NCBI RefSeq assembly: GCF_027497355.1
Contig: NZ_CP114909.1
Span: 4,731,001-4,795,000, forward strand
Length of the DNA stretch: 64,000 nucleotides
DNA from: Micromonospora sp. WMMA1947
Lineage (GTDB): Bacteria > Actinomycetota > Actinomycetes > Mycobacteriales > Micromonosporaceae
Direction: 5' to 3'
Below, in pieces: positions 18,858-27,664 of this stretch (the first letter of the stretch is position 1; each line of letters begins with the position of its first letter). The notes beneath the pieces were generated by a model. The model saw nothing but the letters and a program-made list of their open reading frames with translations, did no database searches and had not been told where the DNA came from. A program made the position numbers and the translations under genes.

Positions 18858-19490
18858 TCAGGGCAGCAGGGCCAGCAGTTCCGCGGGCCGGGTCAGGCTG
18901 AGGTCGGCCGGCTCGTCGGGGTCGTACTGGTGACCCCACGCGGCTGCCACCGCGACCGCGCCGCTGCGCCGCGCGGCGCGTACGTCCAGTGGCGAGTCAC
19001 CCACGTACGCGGCACGGCCGGGCGGCACGCCGAGCCGCCGGCAGGCCCCGTCCACACCGTCGGGCGCCGGTTTGGGGCGCTCGACCTGGTCTCCACCGAG
19101 GACGACCTCGAAGTGACCGAGCAGTCCCGCCCGGTTGAGCAGGATCTCGGCGGCCCGGTGGCTCGCGCCGGTGAACACGCCCACCGGCACCCGGGCAGCG
19201 ATCCGGGCGAGCGCGTCCGCGACGCCGGGGTAGACGCGTACCCGCCCGGCGAGCGCATGCAGCTCGGTGTGGTAGCGGTCCAGGTCAGCGCCGGAGGCGG
19301 GCCGGCGCAGCAGGTGGGTCAGCAGGTCGATCGGGGAGCCGATCGAGTAGCCGGCGATCACCTCGGCGTCGGTGTACGACGGCCCGCCGCCGGCGCGAAC
19401 CGCCGCCCGGTACGCCGCCGGCACCACCGCGTGCGACTCGACGAGCGTGCCGTCCATGTCGAACACGATCGCGTCCACCGGGCCGGTCAC
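18858..19490 (-). CDS. HAD-superfamily phosphatase (phosphoglycolate phosphatase-like)
   Basis: 210 aa. HAD motif I is FDMDGTLVES (nucleophile and acid Asp), motif II is in GVFTGAS, motif III Lys in ERPKPAPDGV and motif IV is YVGDSPLDVRAA. The cap is the small helical type of subfamily IA. It should dephosphorylate a small metabolite. The start GTG 19490 overlaps the YjbR stop by 4 bp, so the two are coupled. Confidence 0.88.
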   Translation of the reverse strand: MTGPVDAIVFDMDGTLVESHAVVPAAYRAAVRAGGGPSYTDAEVIAGYSIGSPIDLLTHLLRRPASGADLDRYHTELHALAGRVRVYPGVADALARIAARVPVGVFTGASHRAAEILLNRAGLLGHFEVVLGGDQVERPKPAPDGVDGACRRLGVPPGRAAYVGDSPLDVRAARRSGAVAVAAAWGHQYDPDEPADLSLTRPAELLALLP

Positions 19491-19879
19491 GCGCCCTCAG
19501 CCCGGTGTGCGGCGGCGAGCCGCTTCGGGGCGCGGGCGTGCCACGCCTCGGTGACCAGCTCGGTCAGCTCGTCCACGTCGATCCGGTCGAGCCGGACCAG
19601 CACGGCCGGGTATCCGTCGAGGTGCGGCGTGGTGAAGTAGACCGCCGGGTCGTCGGCGAGCAGCGCCTCCTTGGCGCCCAGGTCGGGCACCCGGACGCCG
19701 AGGATCGGGCCGTCGGGTGCGGCGTCGCCGAGCGCATCGAGGTCGCTGCGGCGCAGCGGCCGTTCCCAGACGAACATCTTGTCGCGCACCCGCCAGGCGG
19801 GCAGGTCGTCGTACGAGCCGCGCTCGGTGGTCTCCGGCAGCGCAAGCGCGATGCGCCGCACGTCGTCCCAGGTCGCCAT
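19487..19879 (-). CDS. MmcQ/YjbR family protein
   Basis: 130 aa. The text MATWDDVRRIALALPETTE, then WRVRDKMFVWERP and YFTTPHLDGYPAVLVRL, is the MmcQ/YjbR (CyaY-like DNA-binding fold) family. The biochemical role of the family is not established. It heads the HAD gene with a 4-bp overlap. Confidence 0.88.
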   Translation of the reverse strand: MATWDDVRRIALALPETTERGSYDDLPAWRVRDKMFVWERPLRRSDLDALGDAAPDGPILGVRVPDLGAKEALLADDPAVYFTTPHLDGYPAVLVRLDRIDVDELTELVTEAWHARAPKRLAAAHRAEGA

Positions 19880-19929
19880 GGCCCGACCCTACCGCCGACC
19901 CCCGACACGGTGGCCCGGACCGGGTGGGC

Positions 19930-21150
19930 TCAGACCGGCGTGGGCGTGGCCGGTTCCGCCGCCGCCCGCCGGGACGCGCGGGTCAGCAGCAGCGGCGCCA
20001 CGGTCAGCACCAGGCAGACCACCGACATCACCAGCAGTGCCGGGGTCAGGTCGAGCAGTGCCACCGACCACCCGCCGAGCAGCGCGCCGACGGGCAGGCC
20101 GAGGAACGCCACCGAGCCGGAGATGCCCAGCACCCGGGTCTGCAGCTCGCCCGGCACCCGCTGGTAGAGCGTGGCGCCGAGCAGCGGGTTCACCGCCGCG
20201 ATGCCGATGCCGGACAGGAACGTCACCACGAGCACCACGACCAGGTCGTCGCTGAGCGCCAGCGCGAGCAGCCGGGGCGCGCCGCTGAGCGTCAGCCCCA
20301 GCGCGAACGTCGTGCCGGCGGGCAGCCGGGTGCCGAACATCGTGAACAGCACGTTGCCCAGCAGCGCGCCGCCCGAGAACACGCCGAGCAGCAGACCGAA
20401 CCCGGCCGGGTCGCCGAGCACCTGGTTGACCCACAGCGGGATCCAGACCGCGACGCTGGCGTTGGCGAACATGTTCGACACCGACACCACGATCAGCATG
20501 ATCATCAGCGTCCGGTCGGTGCGCAGGTACGCGAACCCGCCGCGCAGCGCCCGCAGATAGGGCTCCCGGGGCGCGGGCTGCGCCGGCGCCGGCGGCCGGA
20601 CCAGCACGCCGATCAGCAGCGCGCAGACCGCGAACGTGGCCGCGTCGATCCAGATGGCCCGGGTCAGCCCCACCCAGTCGATGAGCAGCCCGCCGAGCAC
20701 CGCGCCGAACAGCGTCATGCCCCGGGCCAGGCCGTCGTAGGCGCTGGTGAGCCGGATCAGCGGCACCCCGGCCCGCTCGGCCGCCGGTTTGAACAGCACG
20801 TGCTTGACCCGGTCGCCGATGCCGCGCAACCCGCCGGCGATCGCCACCAGCACCAGCAGCGTGCCGAAGCCGAGCCAGGGCGCCAGCGCCACCACGGCCA
20901 TCGCGACCGCGCTCGCCGCGTCCACGAACACCGAGGTACGGCGTACCCCGAACCGGTCCGCCCAGGGGGTCGCGAGCGCGCTGGAGAGCATGTACGGAAG
21001 CGTCTCCGCCGCCGCGACCAGTCCCATCTTGGTGGGGCTGCCGGTGGTCTCCAGCACCAGCCAGGGGATGGCGACCACCGAAATCCGGGTGCCGAGGTTG
21101 GACAGCAGGTCGGCGCCGACCAGGGTGTACAACTCCCGGCGCGGGTTCAC
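19930..21150 (-). CDS. MFS transporter (enterobactin-exporter/EntS-like type)
   Basis: 406 aa from GTG 21150, about 12 hydrophobic helices. N-terminal text LYTLVGADLLSNLGTRISVVAIPWLVLETTGSP shortened: GADLLSNLGTRIS and the loop WADRFGVRRTS fit the MFS_3 drug/metabolite exporter type. The start overlaps the stop of the upstream AMP-ligase (GTGA), so it is cotranscribed with that ligase and may export the product of the neighbouring pathway; inference from position only. Confidence 0.87.
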   Translation of the reverse strand: MNPRRELYTLVGADLLSNLGTRISVVAIPWLVLETTGSPTKMGLVAAAETLPYMLSSALATPWADRFGVRRTSVFVDAASAVAMAVVALAPWLGFGTLLVLVAIAGGLRGIGDRVKHVLFKPAAERAGVPLIRLTSAYDGLARGMTLFGAVLGGLLIDWVGLTRAIWIDAATFAVCALLIGVLVRPPAPAQPAPREPYLRALRGGFAYLRTDRTLMIMLIVVSVSNMFANASVAVWIPLWVNQVLGDPAGFGLLLGVFSGGALLGNVLFTMFGTRLPAGTTFALGLTLSGAPRLLALALSDDLVVVLVVTFLSGIGIAAVNPLLGATLYQRVPGELQTRVLGISGSVAFLGLPVGALLGGWSVALLDLTPALLVMSVVCLVLTVAPLLLTRASRRAAAEPATPTPV

Positions 21151-22709
21151 GCCGGACTGCCGATCGGGTCGGCGCCGGCCGGATGGGCGGCGGCGTACCG
21201 GGCGCGCAACGCGCGCTTGTCCACCTTCGCGGACCGGTTCAGCGGCAGCGCGTCGACGAACTCGACAGCGCCGGGCGCCCACGTCTCACTCAGCTCCCGG
21301 ACCACGAGCGCGATCAGCTCCTCGCCGGTCACGGACGCGTCCGGCGCGGGCACCACGTACGCGTGCGGCAGTTCCCCGGCCACCGGGTCCGGTACGCCGA
21401 TGACGGCGGCGGCGCGTACCTCGGGGTGGCCGGCGAGCACGTCCTCGATGGGGCGGGAGTAGATCGGCCAGCTGCGCTGCCGGGTGAGGATGCGGTCCTG
21501 TAACCGGTCGACCAGGTAGAGGTAGCCGTCGGCGTCGAGGTGCCCGATGTCGCGGGTGCGGACCCAGCCGTCGACGAGCGTGTCGGCGGTCAGCTCCGGC
21601 TGGCCGTGGTAGCCGGCGAAGCTCAGCTTGGTGCGCACCCACACCTCGCCGTCGGTGCCGGCGGGCAGCACCCGGCCGTCGGCGTCGCGGATCTCGACAG
21701 TCACGTCGCCGTACGGGCGGCCGCAGGAGCGCAGTCGCTCCGGGTGCTCCGGGTCCTCGGTGAGTCCGGGCAGCGCGCAGATGACGACCGCCTCGCTGAG
21801 CCCGTACACGATGCGCAGGCACGGGCCGAAGCGGGCGATGGCCTGGCGCAGCCGGGCCGGCGCGGCGGGCCCGGCGCCCACGTTGAACATGAACATCGCG
21901 GAGAAGTCGGCGCCCGGCAGGTCGGGGTGGTCGAGCACCTCGTAGAGCATCGGCGGGGTGACGAACGTGGAGGTGAGCCGCTCGGCGTCCACGGTGGCGA
22001 TGAACACCGCCGGGTCCCACTGCTCGCGGAGGAACAGCACGCCGCCGGTGAACAGGTTGAACAACGTGGTGATTTGGCCGCTCGCGAGCCACATCGGGGA
22101 GTGCGACAGGTGCCGCAGCAGCGGGAAACCGGCGCCCCGGAAGTCGGCGGCCAGGGCCAGCACCTGCCGGTAGAAGCTCTCCCGGTGGTGCACCAGCTTC
22201 GGCGTGCCGGTGGTGCCGCTGGTCTGCAGGAACGACTCCGGCGCGGGCACCGCGGCGGGCAGCTGGACCGCCGGCCCGGCGGCCTCGGCGGTCAGGTCCG
22301 GCCCGGCGCCGCCGGGGCCGAGGCAGAGCACCGGTACGCCGGACAGGCCCGCCGCCACCTCCACCGCCTGGGCGTCGCGCGGGTCGTGGACGAACGCCTC
22401 CGGCGCGGACAGCGCGACGAACTCGTCGACCTCCCGCCGCGAGGTCACCGGCGCGACCCACATGCTCCGGCAGCCGAGCAGGTGCAGGGCCAGTTGCAGC
22501 AGCGGGCCCTCGACCGTGTTGCCGAGCATCACCAGCACCGCCGCGCCGGGGCGTACCCCGTGGTGGTGCAACGCGGCGGCGAGGCCGCGCACCTGCGCGG
22601 CGACCTGGGGGTAGGTGAGGCGGCGCCCGCCGCCGACGAGCGCCTCCCGGTCGCCGAACCCGGCGAACAGCTCCAGCGCCTCGTGCACGTAGTTCGGCCG
22701 GTCGGTCAT
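21147..22709 (-). CDS. Adenylate-forming ligase (benzoate/fatty-acid CoA ligase-like; third of three)
   Basis: 520 aa. A3 is LQTSGTTGTPKLVHH, A5 is YGLSEAVVICA, A7 aspartate in TRDIGHLDADGY, hinge DRLQDRILTRQ and A10 Lys in LNRSAKVDKRAL. The layout with the PIYSRPIEDVLAGHPEV segment is that of acyl- or aryl-CoA ligases acting on free acids rather than of NRPS A domains. It is transcribed divergently from the SGNH hydrolase and overlaps the MFS gene. It could prime an aromatic acid for the region's pathway; the substrate is not readable by eye. Confidence 0.87.
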   Translation of the reverse strand: MTDRPNYVHEALELFAGFGDREALVGGGRRLTYPQVAAQVRGLAAALHHHGVRPGAAVLVMLGNTVEGPLLQLALHLLGCRSMWVAPVTSRREVDEFVALSAPEAFVHDPRDAQAVEVAAGLSGVPVLCLGPGGAGPDLTAEAAGPAVQLPAAVPAPESFLQTSGTTGTPKLVHHRESFYRQVLALAADFRGAGFPLLRHLSHSPMWLASGQITTLFNLFTGGVLFLREQWDPAVFIATVDAERLTSTFVTPPMLYEVLDHPDLPGADFSAMFMFNVGAGPAAPARLRQAIARFGPCLRIVYGLSEAVVICALPGLTEDPEHPERLRSCGRPYGDVTVEIRDADGRVLPAGTDGEVWVRTKLSFAGYHGQPELTADTLVDGWVRTRDIGHLDADGYLYLVDRLQDRILTRQRSWPIYSRPIEDVLAGHPEVRAAAVIGVPDPVAGELPHAYVVPAPDASVTGEELIALVVRELSETWAPGAVEFVDALPLNRSAKVDKRALRARYAAAHPAGADPIGSPA

Positions 22710-22897
22710 CGGGCAGCCCCCATCATGGTCCGCGAGCGGCGTCCGGCCAGGTCAGGGCCGGGACAGGACGGCAGGTGCCAGGGTCGGCGACCGCACCGCC
22801 GCCAGTCCCGAGCCTAGGCAGCCGTGGTCCACGGCGGACAGAGCCGATCGTCGCTGCGTCACGCCCCCCGGGCATTTGATCATGTCGATCAGGTTGA

Positions 22898-22931
22898 TTG
22901 ACGCTCGTCACAGCCGGAAGCTAGTTTCCGG
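22898..22931 (+). promoter_or_regulatory. Candidate promoter with overlapping palindrome
   Basis: TTGACG (22898-22903) and TAGTTT (22922-22927) are 18 bp apart, 67 bp before the SGNH start. The -10 box lies inside the inverted repeat CCGGAA-N6-TTCCGG (22914-22931), a possible operator. A second small repeat TGATC-N5-GATCA lies at 22877-22891. Confidence 0.4.
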
Positions 22932-22994
22932 TCCATCGCCCGGGCCGGTGCCGCCGACCGCGTCACGCCCGGGGCTGCCGACCATGGAGGATCG

Positions 22995-24305
22995 ATGCCG
23001 ACCCCGAAGAGATGGCACGTCATAGCTTCCGCCGTAACGCTGCTGATCGCCGCAACCCCCGCGGTCACCGCCAGCGCCGGCCCGACCGACACCGACCGCG
23101 CCGGGCACGCGCGCGCCGAGTGGGCCGGAACCTGGGCCGCGGCGGTGACCCGCGGGAACACCGTGGGCCTGACCGAGACCGGCCTGAACAACCAGAGCAT
23201 CCGGATGACCGTGCAGACCACTGTCGGCGGGCCGCGCCTGCGGGTGCGGCTGACCAACCTCTACGGCCAGCAGGCCATCCAGGTGGGCCGCGCCACCATC
23301 GCCCGGCCGAACACCGCCACCCCCGACGACCTGTCGGACATCGTCCCGGCCAGCGTCCGCCAGCTGACGTTCTCCGGCGCCGGCTCGGCCACCATCAACA
23401 AGGGCGCCGAGCTGCTCAGCGACCCGGTGGCTTTCCCGGTGACCGAGCAGGAGGACCTGGTGGTCACCCTGTACTTCCCGGTGCTCACCGGTCCGGTCAC
23501 GTTCCACGGCCAGTCCCGGGTCACCAACTTCATCGGTGCCACCGACCTCACCTCGGCGGCCGACGGCGCCGGCTTCACCATCCGGCCCAACTGCTGCTGG
23601 ATGTTCCTGTCCGGCATCGACGTGGAGCGCAAGGTCACGCCCGGCTCCGTGGTGGTGCTGGGTGACTCCATCAGCGACGGCAATGGCAGCACCGTCAACG
23701 CCGACCGCCGCTGGCCGGACTACCTGGCCAAGCGGCTGATCGACGCCCGGCCGGACCCGCGTACGCCGGGTGTGCTCAACCTCAGCCTGGCCGGCAACCG
23801 GCTCAACCACGAGGGCACCGAGCCCGGCGCGGGCGACTTCCCCGGCTACTACGAACTCGGCCCGAACGCGCTCGCCCGGCTCAACGAGGACGTCTTCCCG
23901 CAGACCGGGGTGCGTACCGTCATCACCCACCTGGGCATCAACGACATCTGGATGAACGGCGACAGCCCCGAGGCGATCATCGCCACGCTGCGCCAGCTCA
24001 ACCGGCAGGTCCAGGCGCGTGGCCTGACCAGCATCGCGGGCACGCTCATGCCGTACGAGGGCAACGGCGGGCCGGGCGTGTGGACGCCGGAGAAGGACGC
24101 CACCCGCCAGGCCGTCAACACCTGGCTGCGCGGGCCGGGCCGGGCCGAGTTCGACGGCATCGTCGACTTCGACGCGGTGATGCGGGATCCGGCCCAGCCG
24201 AGCCGGCTGTTGCCGGCGTACGACTCGGGTGACCACATCCACCCGAACGACACGGGCGCTGCGGTGATGGCGAACGCCGTACCACTGAAGCTGCTCGGAC
24301 TGTGA
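22995..24305 (+). CDS. Secreted SGNH/GDSL hydrolase
   Basis: 436 aa. A signal peptide is clear (MPTPKRWHVIASAVTLLIAA then AVTASAG). After a ~190-residue N-terminal beta-rich part comes the SGNH domain: GDSISDGNG (Ser nucleophile), NLSLAGNRL (Asn), THLGINDIW and the Asp-x-x-His pair in GDHIHPND. It acts outside the cell as an esterase or lipase; substrate unknown. Ribosome site atggagg precedes ATG 22995. A strong hairpin follows the stop, so it is probably monocistronic and not necessarily part of the P450 operon behind it. Confidence 0.9.
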   Translation: MPTPKRWHVIASAVTLLIAATPAVTASAGPTDTDRAGHARAEWAGTWAAAVTRGNTVGLTETGLNNQSIRMTVQTTVGGPRLRVRLTNLYGQQAIQVGRATIARPNTATPDDLSDIVPASVRQLTFSGAGSATINKGAELLSDPVAFPVTEQEDLVVTLYFPVLTGPVTFHGQSRVTNFIGATDLTSAADGAGFTIRPNCCWMFLSGIDVERKVTPGSVVVLGDSISDGNGSTVNADRRWPDYLAKRLIDARPDPRTPGVLNLSLAGNRLNHEGTEPGAGDFPGYYELGPNALARLNEDVFPQTGVRTVITHLGINDIWMNGDSPEAIIATLRQLNRQVQARGLTSIAGTLMPYEGNGGPGVWTPEKDATRQAVNTWLRGPGRAEFDGIVDFDAVMRDPAQPSRLLPAYDSGDHIHPNDTGAAVMANAVPLKLLGL

Positions 24306-24310
24306 CACCG

Positions 24311-24355
24311 GGCGGGGGCGGCGGTCGACACGACGCCGCCCCCGCCGCCGTTTTC
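24311..24355 (+). terminator. Rho-independent terminator after the SGNH gene
   Basis: Perfect 13-bp arms GGCGGGGGCGGCG (24311-24323) and CGCCGCCCCCGCC (24334-24346), followed within a few bases by TTTT. It ends only ~18 bp before the P450 start, so it could also work as an attenuator for that operon. Confidence 0.8.
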
Positions 24356-24372
24356 CTGGGGAGGAAAAGACA

Positions 24373-25596
24373 GTGGACGTCAGCGAGATCCTGACCGGCC
24401 TCTACAGCGAACAGGGCCGGCAGAACCCCTATCCCTTCTACGCGGCCCTGCACGAGCACGGGCCGATCAACGCCGTTCCGGCCCGGGCCGAGCACAGCAC
24501 CGTCAGCGCGGTGGCCGGCGGGTACGACGTGGTGGACCAGATCCTGCGCGATCCCAGCTGGTACAAGGGTTTCCCGCCCGGCTGGGAGGAGCAGGAGATC
24601 CTGCGTACGTTCCTGACCTCGATGATGTTCGTGAACCCGCCGGACCACACCCGGATGCGCGCGGTGTTCGCCAAGACGTTCACCCCGCGCCGGCTGGGCG
24701 CGCTGGAGCCAGTGATCGAGCGGATCGTCGCCGAACGCCTGGACCACCTGGCCGAGGCGGGCGCGGACGGCCACGAGGTGGACTTCGTGGCCGATTTCGC
24801 CTACCCGGTCCCGGCGCTGGTGATGGCCGAGTTCATCGGCCTGCCGGCGGCCGACCTGTCCTGGTACCGGCAGCGGGTCGACTGGATCGACGAGTACATG
24901 GACGTGTCCGGCAAGACGCCGGAGCGGCTGGCCCGGGCCAACCAGGCCGCCGACGAACTGCGCGTCTACTACCGGGACCTGATCGCCCACCGGCGCCGCG
25001 CGCCCGGCCACGACCTGATCAGCGGCCTGGTCGAGGTGCTCGACGCGGGCGGCGTCGACCTCACCGAGGAGGAGTTGATCAGCAACCTGATCGTGCTGTT
25101 CAACGCCAGCTTCGTCACCACCGTCTACATGTTCAGCAACGGCTTGCCGCTGCTGCTGGACCACCCGGACGTGACCGCCGCGCTGCCGGGCGACGACGAA
25201 CTGGCCCGCGGCTGCGTGGAGGAGGTGCTGCGGATGGAGAGCCCGGTGCACTTCCTGGCCCGCTCCGCGCCCGCCGGCGTCGACCTCGGCGGCGTACCGA
25301 TCGGCCGCGACGACAACGTGCTGCTGCTGATCGCCGCCGCCAACCGCGACCCGGCCCGGTTCCCCGACCCGGACCGCTTCGACCCGCACCGCGACGGCCC
25401 GCCGTCGCTCGCCTTCGGTGTCGGGCTGCACTTCTGCCTCGGCTCGGCGGTGTCCCGGCTGGAGGGCCGGCTGGCGCTGCCGCGCCTGTTCGCGCGCTTC
25501 CCCCGGCTCGCCATAACCCAGCCCTACACGTACAGCGGGAGCCTGTTCCTGCGCGGAATCGACAAACTCTTCGTCACCACAGGGGAGGCCGGATGA
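24373..25596 (+). CDS. Cytochrome P450
   Basis: 407 aa bacterial class P450. The haem loop is FGVGLHFCLGSAVSR with Cys355; the K-helix ExxR is in VEEVLRMES. The I-helix, normally [AG]GxxT[TS] with an acid before Thr, reads A245-S-F-V-T-T250, so the usual Asp/Glu is Val and the second Gly is Ser. This affects proton delivery and suggests an unusual reaction or a carrier-bound substrate. A strong ribosome site (gggaggaa) precedes GTG 24373. Four genes overlap or abut from here (P450, hydrolase, HmO, HpgT), so it likely acts on a hydroxyphenylglycine-related intermediate; inference. Confidence 0.9.
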   Translation: MDVSEILTGLYSEQGRQNPYPFYAALHEHGPINAVPARAEHSTVSAVAGGYDVVDQILRDPSWYKGFPPGWEEQEILRTFLTSMMFVNPPDHTRMRAVFAKTFTPRRLGALEPVIERIVAERLDHLAEAGADGHEVDFVADFAYPVPALVMAEFIGLPAADLSWYRQRVDWIDEYMDVSGKTPERLARANQAADELRVYYRDLIAHRRRAPGHDLISGLVEVLDAGGVDLTEEELISNLIVLFNASFVTTVYMFSNGLPLLLDHPDVTAALPGDDELARGCVEEVLRMESPVHFLARSAPAGVDLGGVPIGRDDNVLLLIAAANRDPARFPDPDRFDPHRDGPPSLAFGVGLHFCLGSAVSRLEGRLALPRLFARFPRLAITQPYTYSGSLFLRGIDKLFVTTGEAG

Positions 25597-26567
25597 CACT
25601 CGATCCGCAGGTGGTCGCGTGGCGGGCCGCACGGGCCGCCGCCGGCACCGCGCCGCTCTACACCCAGACCCTCGCGCAGGCCCGCGCCGCCGACCTCGCC
25701 GCGATCCGCGCCGGCTCCGGCGTGGTCGAGCCGGTCGCCGAGGTACGCGACACGACGGTGCCCGGCCCGGCCGGGCCGCTGCCGGTGCGGATCCACCGGC
25801 CGGACGGCGACGGCCCGCTGCCCACGCTCGTCTACTTCTTCGGGGGCGGCTGGACGCTCGGCAGTGTCGACACCGCCGACGGGATCTGCCGGCGGCTGGT
25901 CAACCTCACCGGCGCGCAGACCGTGACGGTCGGCTACCGGCTCGCCCCGGAGCACCCGTTCCCGGCCGCGGTGGAGGACTGCCACGCCGCGCTGCGGCAC
26001 CTCGCCGCGCACGCCGCCGAGTTCCGCGTCGACCCGGACCGGCTCGCGGTGGGCGGCGACAGCGCGGGCGGGAACCTGGCCGCCGCGGTGACGCTGCTGG
26101 CGCGCGCCGACGGCGGTCCCCGGCTCGCCGCCCAGTTGCTGGTCTACCCGAACACCGACCAGCGGCCCGGGCACCGCCCGGCCGACGACGAGGATCCGCT
26201 GCTGTTCAACAGGCACTCGGTCGGCTGGTACCGGAGCCACTACCTCGCCGACCCGGGCGACGCGGCGCACCCGCTGGCGTCACCGCTGCTCGCCGAGGAC
26301 CTGAGCGGCCTGCCCCCGGCGCTGGTGATCACCGCCGGGCACGATCCGCTGCGCGACGAGGGACTGCGGTACGCCGAGCGGCTGCGCGAGGCCGGTGTGC
26401 CCACCGAGACGGACGACCACCCGGGGATGGTGCACGGGTTCTTCGCCATGCCCGGCGTGTTCGACGCCGGACGGGAGGCCCAGGAGCGCGCCGCCGCCTT
26501 CCTGCGCCGCGCGTTCGGGCTCGACCCGGCGCACGCGCGGGCGGCGACGGGTGCCGACCATGGCTGA
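25593..26567 (+). CDS. Alpha/beta hydrolase, hormone-sensitive lipase family
   Basis: 324 aa. Nucleophile elbow VGGDSAGGN (Ser157), Asp251 (TAGHDPLRDE) and His281 (GMVHGFF) make a complete triad. The oxyanion motif HGGG reads FFGGGW, so the first His is Phe83. It should hydrolyse an ester or thioester; in the related L-phenylglycine (Pgl) pathway an alpha/beta hydrolase releases the aryl-glyoxylate from CoA, which is one possible role here. ATG 25593 overlaps the P450 stop, and its stop overlaps HmO by 8 bp. Confidence 0.87.
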   Translation: MTLDPQVVAWRAARAAAGTAPLYTQTLAQARAADLAAIRAGSGVVEPVAEVRDTTVPGPAGPLPVRIHRPDGDGPLPTLVYFFGGGWTLGSVDTADGICRRLVNLTGAQTVTVGYRLAPEHPFPAAVEDCHAALRHLAAHAAEFRVDPDRLAVGGDSAGGNLAAAVTLLARADGGPRLAAQLLVYPNTDQRPGHRPADDEDPLLFNRHSVGWYRSHYLADPGDAAHPLASPLLAEDLSGLPPALVITAGHDPLRDEGLRYAERLREAGVPTETDDHPGMVHGFFAMPGVFDAGREAQERAAAFLRRAFGLDPAHARAATGADHG

Positions 26568-27663
26568 CCCGGCCGACGGGTTCGTGCCGCCGGCCAGCCT
26601 GGCCGACTTCGCCGCGCCGGCCCGGGCCGTGCTTCCCGCCGACGTGTGGGACTTCGTCGACGGCGGGAGCGGCACCGAGACCGCCCTGGCCGCGAACCGG
26701 GCCGCGCTGGACCGGGTGGCGGTGCTGCCCCGGATGCTGGCCGGTGTGGACGACCCGTCCACCGAGGCGACGCTGCCCGGCGGCCGGGCCGCGATGCCGG
26801 TGGCTGTCGCGCCGATGGCGTACCAGCGGCTGCTGCACCCCGGCGGCGAGCCGGCGCTCGCGGCGGCGGCCCGCGCGGCGGGCGTGCCCTACGTGGCCAG
26901 CACGCTGGCGAGCACCCCGATCGAGGAGATCGCGGCGACCGGCGCGACGGTGTGGTTCCAGCTCTACTGGCTGCGCGACCGGGCGCTGGTGGCCGACCTG
27001 CTCGACCGGGCGTCGGCGGCCGGCTGCGCGGCGGTGATGGTGACCGTGGACGTGCCGGTGCTCGGGCGGCGCCTGCGCGACGCGCGCAACGGCTTCGCGC
27101 TACCGCCGCACGTCACCGCCGCGATCCTGCCCGGCGGCCGGGACGACCTGGCGCACCAGGGCACCCCCGGCGTCTCGGCGGTGGCCGTACACACCGGCGC
27201 GGTCTTCGCTCCGGCGCTGAGCTGGGCGGACCTCGACTGGCTGCGCGCGCGTACCCCGGTGCCGTTGCTCGTCAAGGGCATCCTGGACCCGCGCGACGCG
27301 GTCCGCGCGGCGGACGCCGGCGTCGACGCCGTGGTGGTCTCCAACCACGGCGGACGGCAACTCGACGCCGCCCCGGCCAGCGCGGCCGTGCTGCCGGAGG
27401 TGGTCGAGGCGGTCGACCAGCGGTGCGCGGTGCTGCTGGACAGCGGCATCCGCGGCGGTGTCGACGTGCTGCGCGCGCTGGCGCTCGGCGCGGACGGCGT
27501 GCTGCTGGGCCGGCCGCTGCTCTGGGCCCTGGCCGCCGGTGGCCGGGCCGGCGCCGAGGCGGCACTGGCGCTGCTCGCGGCGGAACTGCGCGACGCGCTC
27601 ATCCTCAGCGGCTGCTCCGACCCGGCCTCGGCCCGGCGGCTGCGTACCCGGATCGGAGGCTGA
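26560..27663 (+). CDS. hmo: FMN-dependent 4-hydroxymandelate oxidase (HmO)
   Basis: 367 aa alpha-hydroxy-acid oxidase fold. The catalytic His263 and Arg266 are in SNHGGRQLD, the FMN-binding Lys239 in LLVKGILDP, and the FMN phosphate loop in DSGIRGGVDVLRALALGAD shortened: DSGIRGG and GADGVLLGRP. VTVDVPVLGRRLRD is typical of HmO and lactate/glycolate oxidases. HmO oxidises 4-hydroxymandelate to 4-hydroxybenzoylformate. Adjacent HpgT and HmaS at 11781 make this the specific call; a generic lactate oxidase is the alternative. Confidence 0.85.
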   Translation: MADPADGFVPPASLADFAAPARAVLPADVWDFVDGGSGTETALAANRAALDRVAVLPRMLAGVDDPSTEATLPGGRAAMPVAVAPMAYQRLLHPGGEPALAAAARAAGVPYVASTLASTPIEEIAATGATVWFQLYWLRDRALVADLLDRASAAGCAAVMVTVDVPVLGRRLRDARNGFALPPHVTAAILPGGRDDLAHQGTPGVSAVAVHTGAVFAPALSWADLDWLRARTPVPLLVKGILDPRDAVRAADAGVDAVVVSNHGGRQLDAAPASAAVLPEVVEAVDQRCAVLLDSGIRGGVDVLRALALGADGVLLGRPLLWALAAGGRAGAEAALALLAAELRDALILSGCSDPASARRLRTRIGG

Positions 27664-27664
27664 C

